Positions 6,412 to 14,597 of a DNA stretch of 14,961 bases are shown here, piece by piece. Within the stretch, counting starts at the first letter, position 1, and each line of letters opens with the position of its first letter. Below the pieces are notes generated by a model. That model was given only the letters and a program-made list of their open reading frames with translations. It was not told where the DNA came from and did no database searches. The position numbers were made by a program, and so were the translations under genes. Origin of the DNA: an uncultured Oscillospiraceae bacterium (GTDB lineage Bacteria; Bacillota; Clostridia; Oscillospirales; Acutalibacteraceae); NCBI GenBank assembly GCA_900553525.1, contig USDZ01000027.1, positions 1 to 14,961 of the forward strand, read 5' to 3'.

Positions 6412-7249
6412 AGAGCCCTTCCGGCATCAGAGGTAACGGATCATAGGCTATTCCGTTGAGAAACGCGGATATATGCAGGTGATTACCCGTGGAATCGCCG
6501 GTGCTTCCTACCTTGGCCACGCTTTCCCCCGCTCGGACCACTGCGTCCTTTTCCACGAGTATCTCGGAGCAATGAGCATACAAAATCTCCAGCCCGCCTC
6601 CATGGTACAGCTTGACGTAATGGCCGTAACTTTTATCGGTACCCGTTTCTCTCACCACGCCATAAAACATGGCGGCAATCGGCGTTCCCGCGGGAGATCC
6701 GATATCCAGTCCGGTATGGAATCCAGTTCCTCCTTTGATCGGATCCTCCCGATAACCAAACCAGGATGTATACTGCCCCTCGGGAAGTGGCCGGCAAGCG
6801 GTTCGGTTGACCTGCAGTTTGGCAAAAGTCGCTCCCTCGGGGGCATACAGCGCTTTGACCGTACTCATCGGCACGTCCTGTCCCCCTGTCCCTCCGTTCT
6901 CGGCGCCCGGCTCCGATACAGCAGAGGCGGGTGCGTCACCTGAAGAAGACCCGGTTGAACTGGACCCAGATCCGATCTCATCCGGCTTCTCAAATAGACC
7001 GGCGATCGTGGCAGCGAAGGTATTGTCCATGATGGATTGATTAAATTTTTCCCTTAATTGCTCAAAGGCACTTCCCCCGGCCACCCGCAGTAGCAAGGCG
7101 ATGAGGAGTACCACCACACAGGAGATACTCTGTACCAGCAGAAGCTGCCACCCGGCGGGGGAGGCGCGTTTGGCGCCTCCCCCGGCTCCACGGCGACCCG
7201 ACAGCCTGCGAAATGGGCGTTCATCACGGAATGGACGTTCTTCCGGCAT
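6404..7249 (-). CDS. Membrane-anchored M23 (LytM) peptidase, SpoIVFA/SpoIIQ-like
   Basis: The product (281 residues from the ATG at 7249) has a basic, Arg-rich cytoplasmic tail, one membrane helix (about 34-57), a low-complexity Ser/Gly linker (about 93-125) and a C-terminal LytM domain (about 155-275). The zinc-site residues of M23 endopeptidases appear present: HTGLD (H178, D182), YAH (H226) and HLH (H257, H259). An active peptidoglycan endopeptidase is therefore possible, unlike Bacillus SpoIVFA, whose domain is regulatory. Its overlap with the M50 protease gene resembles the spoIVFA-spoIVFB arrangement. Topology alone also fits SpoIIQ, the forespore half of the SpoIIQ-SpoIIIAH channel. 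An upstream ATG at 7261 sits directly against AAAGGA, too close to use it; 7249 gives 12-nt spacing and is preferred. The gene lies 151 nt after spoIVA on the same strand. Confidence 0.82.
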   Translation of the reverse strand: MPEERPFRDERPFRRLSGRRGAGGGAKRASPAGWQLLLVQSISCVVVLLIALLLRVAGGSAFEQLREKFNQSIMDNTFAATIAGLFEKPDEIGSGSSSTGSSSGDAPASAVSEPGAENGGTGGQDVPMSTVKALYAPEGATFAKLQVNRTACRPLPEGQYTSWFGYREDPIKGGTGFHTGLDIGSPAGTPIAAMFYGVVRETGTDKSYGHYVKLYHGGGLEILYAHCSEILVEKDAVVRAGESVAKVGSTGDSTGNHLHISAFLNGIAYDPLPLMPEGLYA

Positions 7250-7400
7250 TTTCTGACTCATTCCTTTCTACAAGCCGGGGAATTGTAAGATTTGGCAAAC
7301 CCAAACTTTCCACGATCGGAATCCTTAAAACCCGGATCCTATATACAGAATTTGCGATCCATTTAGTTCTTTGAAAGCCAATTTTCAGATGGCCGTTTTC

Positions 7401-8879
7401 TTATACAATGATACAGATCAGCCCGCTGCATCCCTCGTTGATAATCCGCTCCACGGTTTCCTTGAGCTTGAGCCGTGCGTCAGACGGCATCCGGTAAAGC
7501 TTGTTATGAAGTCCTTCATTGACCAGTCCATATAGAGAAGTGCCGAAAATATTGGATTCCCAAATTTTGGACGGACTTTCCTCGAATTCCCGGAGCAGAT
7601 AATTCACCAGCTCTTCCGACTGTTTTTCAGACCCCACAATAGGCGATACCTCGGTTTGGATGTTGGCCTTGAGCATATGGATAGAGGGAGCCTCCGCCCG
7701 CAATCGTATGCCATATCGACCGCTTTGTTTGATAATCTCGGGTTCCTCAAGAGTCATCTCATCAAGGGAAGGCATCACAATACCGTAACCGGTGGCTTCC
7801 ACTTCATCCATCGCGTTCTTGATTTTATCGTATTTCTTACGAATAGCGGCCAGTTCGGTCATCGTGTTCATCAAAGACGCCTCATCCGTTATCGGAATGC
7901 CGGTGGTCTCTCCGAGTATCTGATAGAACAGTCCGGGCTGTACGCTGACCGTGATGGTTCCGCTGCCCCGTCCAAGCTCCACGGCGGTCAGTCTGGCGTT
8001 ATCCACGAACTCACAGGCAATGATTTCGCTCGCCATCGCGGAAATCTGGCTGATCTTCTTGACGCCGGACGCTGCACTCCGGATGGATTCGACGACGGCT
8101 TGACGGATGGGATGGCTCTTCGGAAGTCCGGTCAGCCATTTAGGCAGTTCAATTCCAATTTCCCGAACCGGGAATTCAAAGAGAACCTTTTCAAGTATCC
8201 GCCGTATCCCCGCCTCATCCAGCTCCAGGCAGTTGACCGGCATCACCGGTACGCCATAACGCGATTCGAGGTCGGCGCTGAGCTGCATAGCGGCAGAGGA
8301 GGTGGGATTGACCGAGTTGAGTAGGACCACGAAGGGCTTGTGAATATCCTGCAATTCCCGGATGACCCGTTCTTCCGCTTCGGCATATTCCTCCCGGGGA
8401 ATTTCAGTGATACTGCCGTCGGTTGTGACCACCAGTCCGATGGTCGAATGCTCGTTGATAACCTTTCGGGTACCGAGTTCCGCGGCCATATTAAAGGGGA
8501 CTTCCTCGTCAAACCACGGCGTCTTGACCATCCGCGGCGCATTATCTTCGATATAGCCGAGGGCGGATGGAACAATGTAACCAACACAGTCGATCATCCG
8601 CACATTGAGAGTGGCGGTGCCGTCCACGGTGATGGTAACCGCATCTTCGGGAATGAATTTGGGCTCGGTAGTCATAATGGTCCGGCCGGCCGAAGACTGA
8701 GGCAGTTCATCGGTGGCTCGTTCCTTTTTATACTCGCTGTCAATGTTCGGAATTACCAGTGTATCCATGAACCGCTTGATAAAGGTGGATTTTCCCGTCC
8801 GAACCGGTCCCACCACGCCGATATAGATGTCGCCGCCCGTCCGGCGAGCAATGACATCGTAAATGTTTTGTCCTTCCAT
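7401..8879 (-). CDS. spoIVA: Stage IV sporulation protein A, spore coat morphogenetic ATPase
   Basis: SpoIVA polymerises on the mother-cell face of the outer forespore membrane in an ATP-dependent way, forming the basement layer on which the coat is built. The 492-residue length equals that of the Bacillus subtilis protein. Key features are the start MEGQNIYDVIARRTGGDIYIG, a Walker A motif GPVRTGKST (24-32), the sensor-like segment around RTIMTTEPKF (66-75), DCVGY (97-101) as the Walker B/switch region, VLLNSVNP in the nucleotide-binding fold, and the conserved C-terminal GCSGLICIIV, which resembles the tail used for membrane anchoring through SpoVM. The ATG at 8879 has AGGAGG with 8 nt spacing. 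It follows sipL by 17 nt, so both proteins are probably made together from one mother-cell transcript. This is the strongest evidence that the host forms endospores. Confidence 0.97.
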   Translation of the reverse strand: MEGQNIYDVIARRTGGDIYIGVVGPVRTGKSTFIKRFMDTLVIPNIDSEYKKERATDELPQSSAGRTIMTTEPKFIPEDAVTITVDGTATLNVRMIDCVGYIVPSALGYIEDNAPRMVKTPWFDEEVPFNMAAELGTRKVINEHSTIGLVVTTDGSITEIPREEYAEAEERVIRELQDIHKPFVVLLNSVNPTSSAAMQLSADLESRYGVPVMPVNCLELDEAGIRRILEKVLFEFPVREIGIELPKWLTGLPKSHPIRQAVVESIRSAASGVKKISQISAMASEIIACEFVDNARLTAVELGRGSGTITVSVQPGLFYQILGETTGIPITDEASLMNTMTELAAIRKKYDKIKNAMDEVEATGYGIVMPSLDEMTLEEPEIIKQSGRYGIRLRAEAPSIHMLKANIQTEVSPIVGSEKQSEELVNYLLREFEESPSKIWESNIFGTSLYGLVNEGLHNKLYRMPSDARLKLKETVERIINEGCSGLICIIV

Positions 8880-8896
8880 CTCATCGCCCTCCTACT

Positions 8897-10432
8897 TCAG
8901 CATAACGGCACTAGCAGCATAGTGTCTTCGGACAACACATCTGCCGCCAATCCGTTTTCCTCCATGACTGCCTCCATGGAGGTATGACAGTTCTTTGCGA
9001 TCTCCCACAGAGATTCCCCGCCGCCGGCAAAATAAATTTTCAGTGCGCACCGCTGCTCCGCTTCGCTTTTGGCAAACGGAGCACTTTCATCCGCCGTCAT
9101 TCCGGTGACGGCGATGCAACTGTCCGTCATCATGCAGTGGCGCCTGACCCCAATCTGGACTCGGATATCCATCTGCTGGGAGTTTAGGCCGAATTCCACC
9201 CCCAAAACCTCGAATTCCACAGTCATACTGCTGCATTTATCGGAAAATTCTAAAACGAAATCGACCGGCCGTTCGTAGTAGGAAATCAGGCCCCCTCCGT
9301 CTTTAGCGAGCATGGAAACTAACAGACGGCCATCTACGGCCGAACCGCCCTCCTCACAGCGTGCCGTCACCGGGGTTGCCTCGCACCACATGTCGACGAT
9401 TCCGGCCACCCCTTCAGGCGGCAGTTCCAGTGTTTCCTTAACCGGGCAAACGTCTTTCCGGATCGCTAAAAGCTGCTGCGTTTCTACCCTCCTGGTTTCC
9501 AGCTTGAGTGGGTAGCTTGTCAAATAAGCGTCGGTAATCATCTCTGAGGCTCCCGTTCGATAACACTGAACCTGGGCGAGGAGTTTGATGGATACCGACA
9601 GCAAAACATTCTCACCATTTGGATTCTGGGTAATATGTACATCACAGGCCGTTACATCCGACCGGCAGTCGCAAAGCCATTCCTCGTCCAAACCATCCAC
9701 ATCGACGATCTGACTGAAAGGAATTTCATGCTCCACGCGATCCATTGTCCCCGCAACGGTGTCGTTCGCGTATAAGGTACATAAGAGTACCACTCCTTTG
9801 AGAATCACCTTTCCTGGCATCATCTTACAATCCTGCACATTGGCCGCCGCGTCGCTGCGGATCAGGGTTTCAGCGGGCAGTTTCCCCGGCCCCAGTTCCA
9901 AAACTTCGTTGATGGTAAAGGGCTTTTCGGCCGAAGAGGCCGGAACCGTGTAGTATAAGGGCTTTGTGCGGGTATAAACCCCCTCGCCTTTCGCGGATGA
10001 AACGACTTCGCTTCCGCCTTCGGCCGTGATTTTCAGCTTGACGCTGAAAGCTCCGTGAATGTCCAGGCGACGGGGACTGGTAGCCCGGCAGTTTACATAG
10101 TTCGCTTTGGCATCGAGACGGATACACGCCCCTATTCCGAGGTTTTTAACATTGAAGGTACTGGTAAACGGCTGAGAAAACTCACAACTGCGCACACATT
10201 TCCGGGCCTCGTCCAGGTAAAGAACCCGGATATTGGCAACACCGTCTACCATCAGCCGGTCTCCACTGATCTGCTTGGATTGTACCACCGGTTTCATGAT
10301 ACATTTGAGAACTGCCGCAATATCGGGAAGATAATCGGGCAGCACAAAATCACAATCCACCGGCCGCTCATCAAAGTCGTCAAACAAGGTTTCCGTGGTG
10401 CCGATGACCTTGTTCGTCACCTGAATGTCCAT
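8897..10432 (-). CDS. sipL: SipL, SpoIVA-interacting coat protein (DUF3794 repeats + LysM)
   Basis: The 511-residue protein shows three DUF3794/SipL-type repeats, each with a run of hydrophobic beta strands: about 25-150 (with MVDGVANIRVLYLDE), 175-300 (with VILKGVVLLCTLYAND) and 322-440 (with SAVDGRLLVSMLAKDG). A LysM domain closes the protein (about 465-510, GGGESLWEIAKNCHT and a final MLLVPL). In Clostridioides difficile, SipL is recruited to the forespore by SpoIVA, and its LysM domain mediates this contact, so that LysM acts in protein binding rather than on peptidoglycan. The placement directly before spoIVA supports the same role here. The ATG at 10432 has AAAGGAG 8 nt upstream; an in-frame GTG two codons earlier is too close to that site. 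A tentative SigE-like promoter is at 10471-10500. Confidence 0.92.
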   Translation of the reverse strand: MDIQVTNKVIGTTETLFDDFDERPVDCDFVLPDYLPDIAAVLKCIMKPVVQSKQISGDRLMVDGVANIRVLYLDEARKCVRSCEFSQPFTSTFNVKNLGIGACIRLDAKANYVNCRATSPRRLDIHGAFSVKLKITAEGGSEVVSSAKGEGVYTRTKPLYYTVPASSAEKPFTINEVLELGPGKLPAETLIRSDAAANVQDCKMMPGKVILKGVVLLCTLYANDTVAGTMDRVEHEIPFSQIVDVDGLDEEWLCDCRSDVTACDVHITQNPNGENVLLSVSIKLLAQVQCYRTGASEMITDAYLTSYPLKLETRRVETQQLLAIRKDVCPVKETLELPPEGVAGIVDMWCEATPVTARCEEGGSAVDGRLLVSMLAKDGGGLISYYERPVDFVLEFSDKCSSMTVEFEVLGVEFGLNSQQMDIRVQIGVRRHCMMTDSCIAVTGMTADESAPFAKSEAEQRCALKIYFAGGGESLWEIAKNCHTSMEAVMEENGLAADVLSEDTMLLVPLC

Positions 10433-10470
10433 GTACACCTCTCCTTTATGCTCTTGGCTTTTCTATCACC

Positions 10471-10500
10471 ACTATATTCACCCTGTCCACGGAGTATTCC
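10471..10500 (-). promoter_or_regulatory. Tentative SigE-type promoter of sipL-spoIVA
   Basis: Read on the minus strand, GGAATACT (10500-10493) resembles a SigE -35 element. After 14 nt, AATATAGT (10478-10471) partly resembles the CATACA-type -10. The position, about 40 nt before the sipL start, and mother-cell expression of spoIVA in known sporulators support it, but the -10 match is only partial. No good SigA promoter was seen here. Confidence 0.3.
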
Positions 10501-10521
10501 AAGAGCTTGCAGCGGCTATAC

Positions 10522-10562
10522 AAAAAAAGCGGCGGATTCTGCACTATCGCAAAATCCGCCGC
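10522..10562 (-). terminator. Intrinsic terminator of the first DUF4838 lipoprotein gene
   Basis: On the minus strand a 10-bp stem, GCGGCGGATT (10562-10553) with AATCCGCCGC (10538-10529), is followed directly by seven T residues (10528-10522). It lies about 80 nt after the stop codon of the gene ending at 10640, and separates that gene from the sipL promoter region. Confidence 0.85.
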
Positions 10563-10639
10563 CGGGATGCCGGCACCAATTTTTTATAAAATTGCTTTAT
10601 CCAAACCGCGTGCCGGAACCGTCGTCCAAAAGTATAAAG

Positions 10640-12457
10640 TCAATACATTGTAATCATAAACGAGGCTTTGTTCCAAATTTCAAGCTGATTCTCTATCCTT
10701 TGTTTCTGTTCATCCGTCACACCGTCCAGCTTGGCCTTGGCCGCTTCGATCGCCTGGTTGATGTTATCCTGCCATTCATAGGTGTACATTTCACTGGGCT
10801 TGCAGGGAACCCAGCAGATGCTTTCACCTTCACAGAATTCGCTCGCATCCGCCAGGGCCTTGTAATAACGGTACATCTCCTCCGCGGCGGAGCCGTAGAG
10901 CTTCCGGCAGGCATCGTACAGGATCTGCTCGCCCGTCAGGCTGCCGTCCCACATGCCCTTCGATGATACGAACCAGAGCGGCCAGCGCAGAGGGTAGCTC
11001 TCCTCCGTCTCATGGTAGCCCGACCACGGCCCCTGATCATAAAATACATATTCGACGCCGTTCTGCTTCCAGAGAGCCTGATTCCGCGTCGCGACGCTCC
11101 CTTGCACCCAGGGGAGATACTCCCAGGAAGTATCCCAGGCGGAGATGCAGTACCATTCCCAAATCGAGATATGCTGAAGGCTGGCGTTTTGAATATACTC
11201 CTGGAAATTCCCCAGCCAGGACTGGGTATACGTGTTGTGGGTAATGTTGTTCTTTCCGAGTACCGCTTTGTTCAGATCCAGCGGCGTCGTCATGCTCGCC
11301 TCCCGGCAGAACATCACTTCCAGATTCGGGTGGGCTTTTGTCTTCTCGGGCGGGAAGAAACTGTTGTGATAGCTCAGGATTGAAATCGTCTTGTCCGGAT
11401 GCTCCTTCGATACGATTTCCGCCACCCGGTTGGCAAACGTGAGAATCTGGTCGGTCGGATTCCCCAGCGCCGCGCAGTCCTCGCATTCGCACCAGCCCTC
11501 TTCAAATCCATCGTTAGCCGCTATGGAATAATTCGTCAGCATAGGTTCGGCGTCCAATTTTTGAATGACCTTTTCCGCCACCTCGGCAACGAGTTCCAAA
11601 TTCGAATAGTCATACTGCCACCCATAATGAGAGAGCGGATCCCGCTTGCCGTCCACCAGCGCAAACCATTCCGGATGGCTCTCCAGGTATTCCTCTACGG
11701 GGATCAGCGACTGTATGCCGTGGCCGGTCGACGTCTTGTCCCCTCCCAGATACCAGCGGCGTCCCACCTCTGGATTCTGCGCATATACCTGCGTAAACCG
11801 GGCACGGAACTGCGGCGTGTGATCGATGTCGAGCTCTCCCACCGCCAGCGTCGGATATTCCGGCACCACCTGCCACAGTTCATCCGGTCCATACCAGCCG
11901 CACCCCAGCTGTTCCAGGAACATCGTCACCGCATATCCCGTTCCCTCATAGGGGTCTTCGTCGTTCCCCAGCAGCACCACATAGTTGCCTTCCCGTTTGA
12001 GAATGACGCGCTCGCTGTTTGGATATCCCGTCGGCTGCTCGATCCCCAGCGCCGCCGTCTGCTTGGTCGGCCCTACCAGGATACAGTTGCCGTCGGCCGA
12101 TGCCTCGTCCTCGTCCACAATGGGAATATCCGCCCCGGTGATCTGTTTCATGTAAGACTGCAAATCCTCCGCAGCCGCCTGCACCTTGGTACTGGGTGAC
12201 GCCGGAATCACGATAGTAGCCTTTGCCTCCCCATCCTGTGCGATGAGAAAATCCCCCTCGCCCGGACTGGTCACGAGCATCTTGTTTTCAGGCAGTTGGG
12301 GTATCTCCGCCGAAGAAGCAGCCGTCGAACTCTCTCCACCCTGCGATGGGGTGCTGGACGATGTCTCTCCCGGCTTGCACGCGGTCATGGACAGCAGCAG
12401 CGCCCCTGCCAGCAAGGTCTGCACACCTCTTCGAATCAACTGACCCTTCTTGCTCAT
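10640..12457 (-). CDS. DUF4838 family lipoprotein, putative glycan-active enzyme (copy A)
   Basis: This 605-residue protein has a lipoprotein signal peptide ending in LLLSMTAC (lipidated C27), then a Ser/Thr/Gly-rich linker (about 28-52), so it should be anchored outside the membrane. Residues about 55-215 look like the N-terminal alpha/beta domain of GH67/GH20-type enzymes (ILVGPTKQT, then GYAVTMFLEQLGCGWYGPDELWQVVP, a DUF4838 signature). A barrel-like region follows (about 215-510) with HPEWFALVDGKRD (261-273), ANDGFEEGWCECEDC (314-328) and ISIWEWYC (430-437), and a helical C-terminal part. Proteins of this family are usually near carbohydrate metabolism genes and are presumed glycoside hydrolases, but I cannot name a substrate or catalytic residues. 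The ATG at 12457 has AAGGAGAGG 7 nt upstream. It has its own promoter and terminator, and is a close paralogue of the gene at 12751-14571. Confidence 0.88.
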   Translation of the reverse strand: MSKKGQLIRRGVQTLLAGALLLSMTACKPGETSSSTPSQGGESSTAASSAEIPQLPENKMLVTSPGEGDFLIAQDGEAKATIVIPASPSTKVQAAAEDLQSYMKQITGADIPIVDEDEASADGNCILVGPTKQTAALGIEQPTGYPNSERVILKREGNYVVLLGNDEDPYEGTGYAVTMFLEQLGCGWYGPDELWQVVPEYPTLAVGELDIDHTPQFRARFTQVYAQNPEVGRRWYLGGDKTSTGHGIQSLIPVEEYLESHPEWFALVDGKRDPLSHYGWQYDYSNLELVAEVAEKVIQKLDAEPMLTNYSIAANDGFEEGWCECEDCAALGNPTDQILTFANRVAEIVSKEHPDKTISILSYHNSFFPPEKTKAHPNLEVMFCREASMTTPLDLNKAVLGKNNITHNTYTQSWLGNFQEYIQNASLQHISIWEWYCISAWDTSWEYLPWVQGSVATRNQALWKQNGVEYVFYDQGPWSGYHETEESYPLRWPLWFVSSKGMWDGSLTGEQILYDACRKLYGSAAEEMYRYYKALADASEFCEGESICWVPCKPSEMYTYEWQDNINQAIEAAKAKLDGVTDEQKQRIENQLEIWNKASFMITMY

Positions 12458-12512
12458 ACACTTACCTCTCCTTCAACTCCTAGACAAATTTATATCCCTA
12501 TGCAACATTCTC

Positions 12513-12541
12513 ATTATAAAAAATGCCAAAAAATTTAGCAA
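12513..12541 (-). promoter_or_regulatory. SigA-type promoter of DUF4838 copy A
   Basis: On the minus strand, TTGCTA (12541-12536) and a perfect TATAAT (12518-12513) are 17 nt apart. Transcription would start near 12506, leaving a leader of about 49 nt. Directly upstream are two TGAACCTT direct repeats (12568-12561 and 12547-12540), exactly 21 bp apart, the second overlapping the -35. Confidence 0.7.
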
Positions 12542-12575
12542 GGTTCAAAAACGATATAAGAAGGTTCAGATTTGC
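12540..12575 (-). promoter_or_regulatory. Putative activator site: TGAACCTT direct repeats and conserved box
   Basis: Two TGAACCTT copies start 21 bp apart (two helical turns), upstream of and overlapping the -35 of copy A. The distal repeat sits in GCAAATCTGAACCTT (12575-12561). A close variant, GCAAATTTGGACTTG, occurs upstream of copy B (14708-14694) at nearly the same distance from its -35 (20 versus 19 nt). The identity of any binding protein is unknown. Confidence 0.4.
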
Positions 12576-12704
12576 TTTATTGTGATTCAATATTGTCTTT
12601 TTTTCGCTATTTTTGGCTGGGCTTTAACTATATTAAACCCATATCCTCTCTGCCGGAAACATGGACACCTTCTCGACCAGTACATAAAAGATCGTGAATC
12701 ATAG

Positions 12705-12733
12705 AAAAAAGCGCCTGCCGCGGCAGGCGCTTT
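12705..12733 (-). terminator. Intrinsic terminator of the second DUF4838 lipoprotein gene
   Basis: AAAGCGCCTGC and GCAGGCGCTTT (12708-12733) form a perfect stem with a CGCG loop. On the minus strand it is followed by a T-run (12710-12705). It lies 18 nt after the stop codon of the gene ending at 12751. The plus-strand side is also T-rich, so it may work in both directions. Confidence 0.88.
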
Positions 12734-12750
12734 GTTTTAAATACAGCCGA

Positions 12751-14571
12751 TCAATAGTAATCGATCATGAACAGAGCCTTATTCCAAATCTCAAACTGGT
12801 TTTCCATCCGCTGTTTCTGTTCATCCGTCACACTATCCAATTTGGCTTTCGCCGCTTCGATAGCCGCATTGATGACTTCTACACGTTCATCTGTATACAT
12901 TTCGCTGGGCATACAGGGGATCCAGCAGATACTCTCCGCTTCGCACATCTCACTCGAGTCCGCCAGGGCCTTGTAATACCCGAACATCTCCCCGGCCGCA
13001 GAGCCATAGAGCTTTATACAAGCGTCATACAGGATCTGCTCGCCTGTCAAGCTGCCATCCCACATTCCCTTAGACGCCACATACCACAGCGGCCAGCGCA
13101 GAGGAAAGCTCTTTTCGGTTTCGCGGTAACCGGCAAGCGGACCTTGGTCATAAAAGACATACTCAACACCGTTCTGCTTCCAAAGGGCTTGGTTCCGTGT
13201 CGCCACATTCCCCTGCACCCACGGGACAGTCTCCCAGGAGGCATCCTCCGCCGCAATGCAGTACCATTCCCAGATCGAAATGTGCTGCGGTTCAGCTTTC
13301 TGAATATATTCTTTGAAATTATCCAGCCAAGACTGGGTGTAAGTATTATGCGTGATGCTGTTCTTCCCGAGTACCGCTTTGTTCAGATCCAGCGGCGTCG
13401 TCATGCTGGCCTCCCGGCAGAACATGATCTCCACATTCGGGTGGGCCTTCACATTCTCCGGTGGGAAGTAGTTGTTATGATAACTCAATATGGACAGCGT
13501 TCTATCCGGATACTTCTCCGACACGATCTCTGCCACATTGTTGGCAAAATACAACAGTTGGTCGGTCGGATTTCCCAGCGCCGCGCAGTCGTCACATTCG
13601 CACCAGCTCTCTTCCCAGCCGTCGTTGGAGGTAACCGGATAGCTCATCATGTAGGGATTGCTGTCAAAATACGCGATCATCTTCTTCGCCACTTCGGCCG
13701 CCAGTTCCTTGTTGGAATAGTCGTACTGCCACCAGGTCTGTGTCGAAGGATCACGCGAACCATCCACCAACGCGAACCACTCCGGATGAGACTCATAATA
13801 TTCATGGATCGGGATCATGTTCGGAAGCCCGTGCCCGGTCATGGTCTCTTTGCTCACCTGATACCAGCGCAGATCTAGGTTGTTATGGTGCGAATCAATA
13901 CGCGTGCCGCGGGAACTAAACTGCGGGGTGTGGTTGATGTCCATCTCCCCCACCGCCAGGGTCGGATAATTCGGCACTACCTCCCACAAATCCTCCGTAC
14001 CGAACCAGCCGCAGCCGAGATTCTCCAAAAACATGGTTACGGCCATTTCCGTTCCGCGGAAAACACCGTCGTCGTTCCCCAGCAGCACCACATAGTTGCC
14101 CTCCCGCTTGAGGATGACGCGCTCATTGTCCGGATACCCCGTCGGCTGCTCGATCCCCAGCGCCGCCGTCTGCTTGGTCGGACCCACCAGGATATAATTG
14201 CCTTCGCTGCGGTCGACGTTGTCAAACCCGATCTTTACAGTGGCTCCTCCGGTGATCTCTTTTAAATACGTCTGCAAATCCGCCGCAGCCGCCTGCACTT
14301 TGTCGCTGGGCGACTCCGGAATCACAATGGTAGCCATAGCTTCCCCATCCTGTGCGATGAGAAAATCCCCCTCGCCCGGATTGGTCACCAGTATCTTGTT
14401 TTCGGGCAGTTCCGGTAATTCAACCGGGGTAGCGGCCGTCGAGCCCTCTCCACCCTGAGACGGGGTGCTGGACGACGCCTCTTCTGGTTTACACGCAGTC
14501 ATGGACAGCAACAGTCCTCCTACTAATAAAATCTGTAGTCCTGAACAGATCCAACGTCCTGCCTTGGCCAT
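12751..14571 (-). CDS. DUF4838 family lipoprotein, putative glycan-active enzyme (copy B)
   Basis: This 606-residue paralogue of the gene at 10640-12457 has the same architecture: signal peptide with LLLSMTAC (C27), Ser/Thr/Gly linker, N-terminal domain with ILVGPTKQT and MAVTMFLENLGCGWFG, and a barrel-like region with HPEWFALVDGSRD (262-274), DGWEESWCECDDC and ISIWEWYC. Long stretches are identical to copy A (for example FCREASMTTPLDLNKAVLG and ATRNQALWKQNGVEYVF), whereas residues about 217-253 are strongly diverged. The pair probably arose by tandem duplication, followed by change in one surface or substrate-facing segment. The ATG at 14571 has AAAGGAG with 6 nt spacing. It has its own promoter (14645-14673) and terminator (12705-12733), so it is not in an operon with copy A. 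Substrate and activity are unknown. Confidence 0.88.
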   Translation of the reverse strand: MAKAGRWICSGLQILLVGGLLLSMTACKPEEASSSTPSQGGEGSTAATPVELPELPENKILVTNPGEGDFLIAQDGEAMATIVIPESPSDKVQAAAADLQTYLKEITGGATVKIGFDNVDRSEGNYILVGPTKQTAALGIEQPTGYPDNERVILKREGNYVVLLGNDDGVFRGTEMAVTMFLENLGCGWFGTEDLWEVVPNYPTLAVGEMDINHTPQFSSRGTRIDSHHNNLDLRWYQVSKETMTGHGLPNMIPIHEYYESHPEWFALVDGSRDPSTQTWWQYDYSNKELAAEVAKKMIAYFDSNPYMMSYPVTSNDGWEESWCECDDCAALGNPTDQLLYFANNVAEIVSEKYPDRTLSILSYHNNYFPPENVKAHPNVEIMFCREASMTTPLDLNKAVLGKNSITHNTYTQSWLDNFKEYIQKAEPQHISIWEWYCIAAEDASWETVPWVQGNVATRNQALWKQNGVEYVFYDQGPLAGYRETEKSFPLRWPLWYVASKGMWDGSLTGEQILYDACIKLYGSAAGEMFGYYKALADSSEMCEAESICWIPCMPSEMYTDERVEVINAAIEAAKAKLDSVTDEQKQRMENQFEIWNKALFMIDYY

Positions 14572-14597
14572 GGTATACTCCTTTCTTCATAATCCAT

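Noticed and set aside
7656..8987. Two long plus-strand frames (7656-8324 and 8340-8987) opposite spoIVA
   Set aside because: Both are antisense to a full-length, highly conserved gene and lack start signals.
10055..10966. 303-codon plus-strand frame across the sipL start, its terminator and the end of copy A
   Set aside because: It crosses the sipL promoter region and a clear intrinsic terminator of the other strand, and its sequence mirrors antisense of two real genes.
11399..12199. 266-codon plus-strand frame antisense to DUF4838 copy A
   Set aside because: A shadow of the sense gene; no start signals and no domain.
12458..12750. Possible mobile element remnant between the DUF4838 paralogues
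   Set aside because: No terminal inverted repeats, target duplications or transposase fragments; the region is accounted for by a terminator, promoter and candidate operator.
12694..13878. 394-codon plus-strand open frame antisense to DUF4838 copy B
   Set aside because: It lies entirely opposite a well-supported gene and has no ribosome binding site or recognisable domain. Similar antisense frames opposite copy A show that it follows from the sense codon usage.
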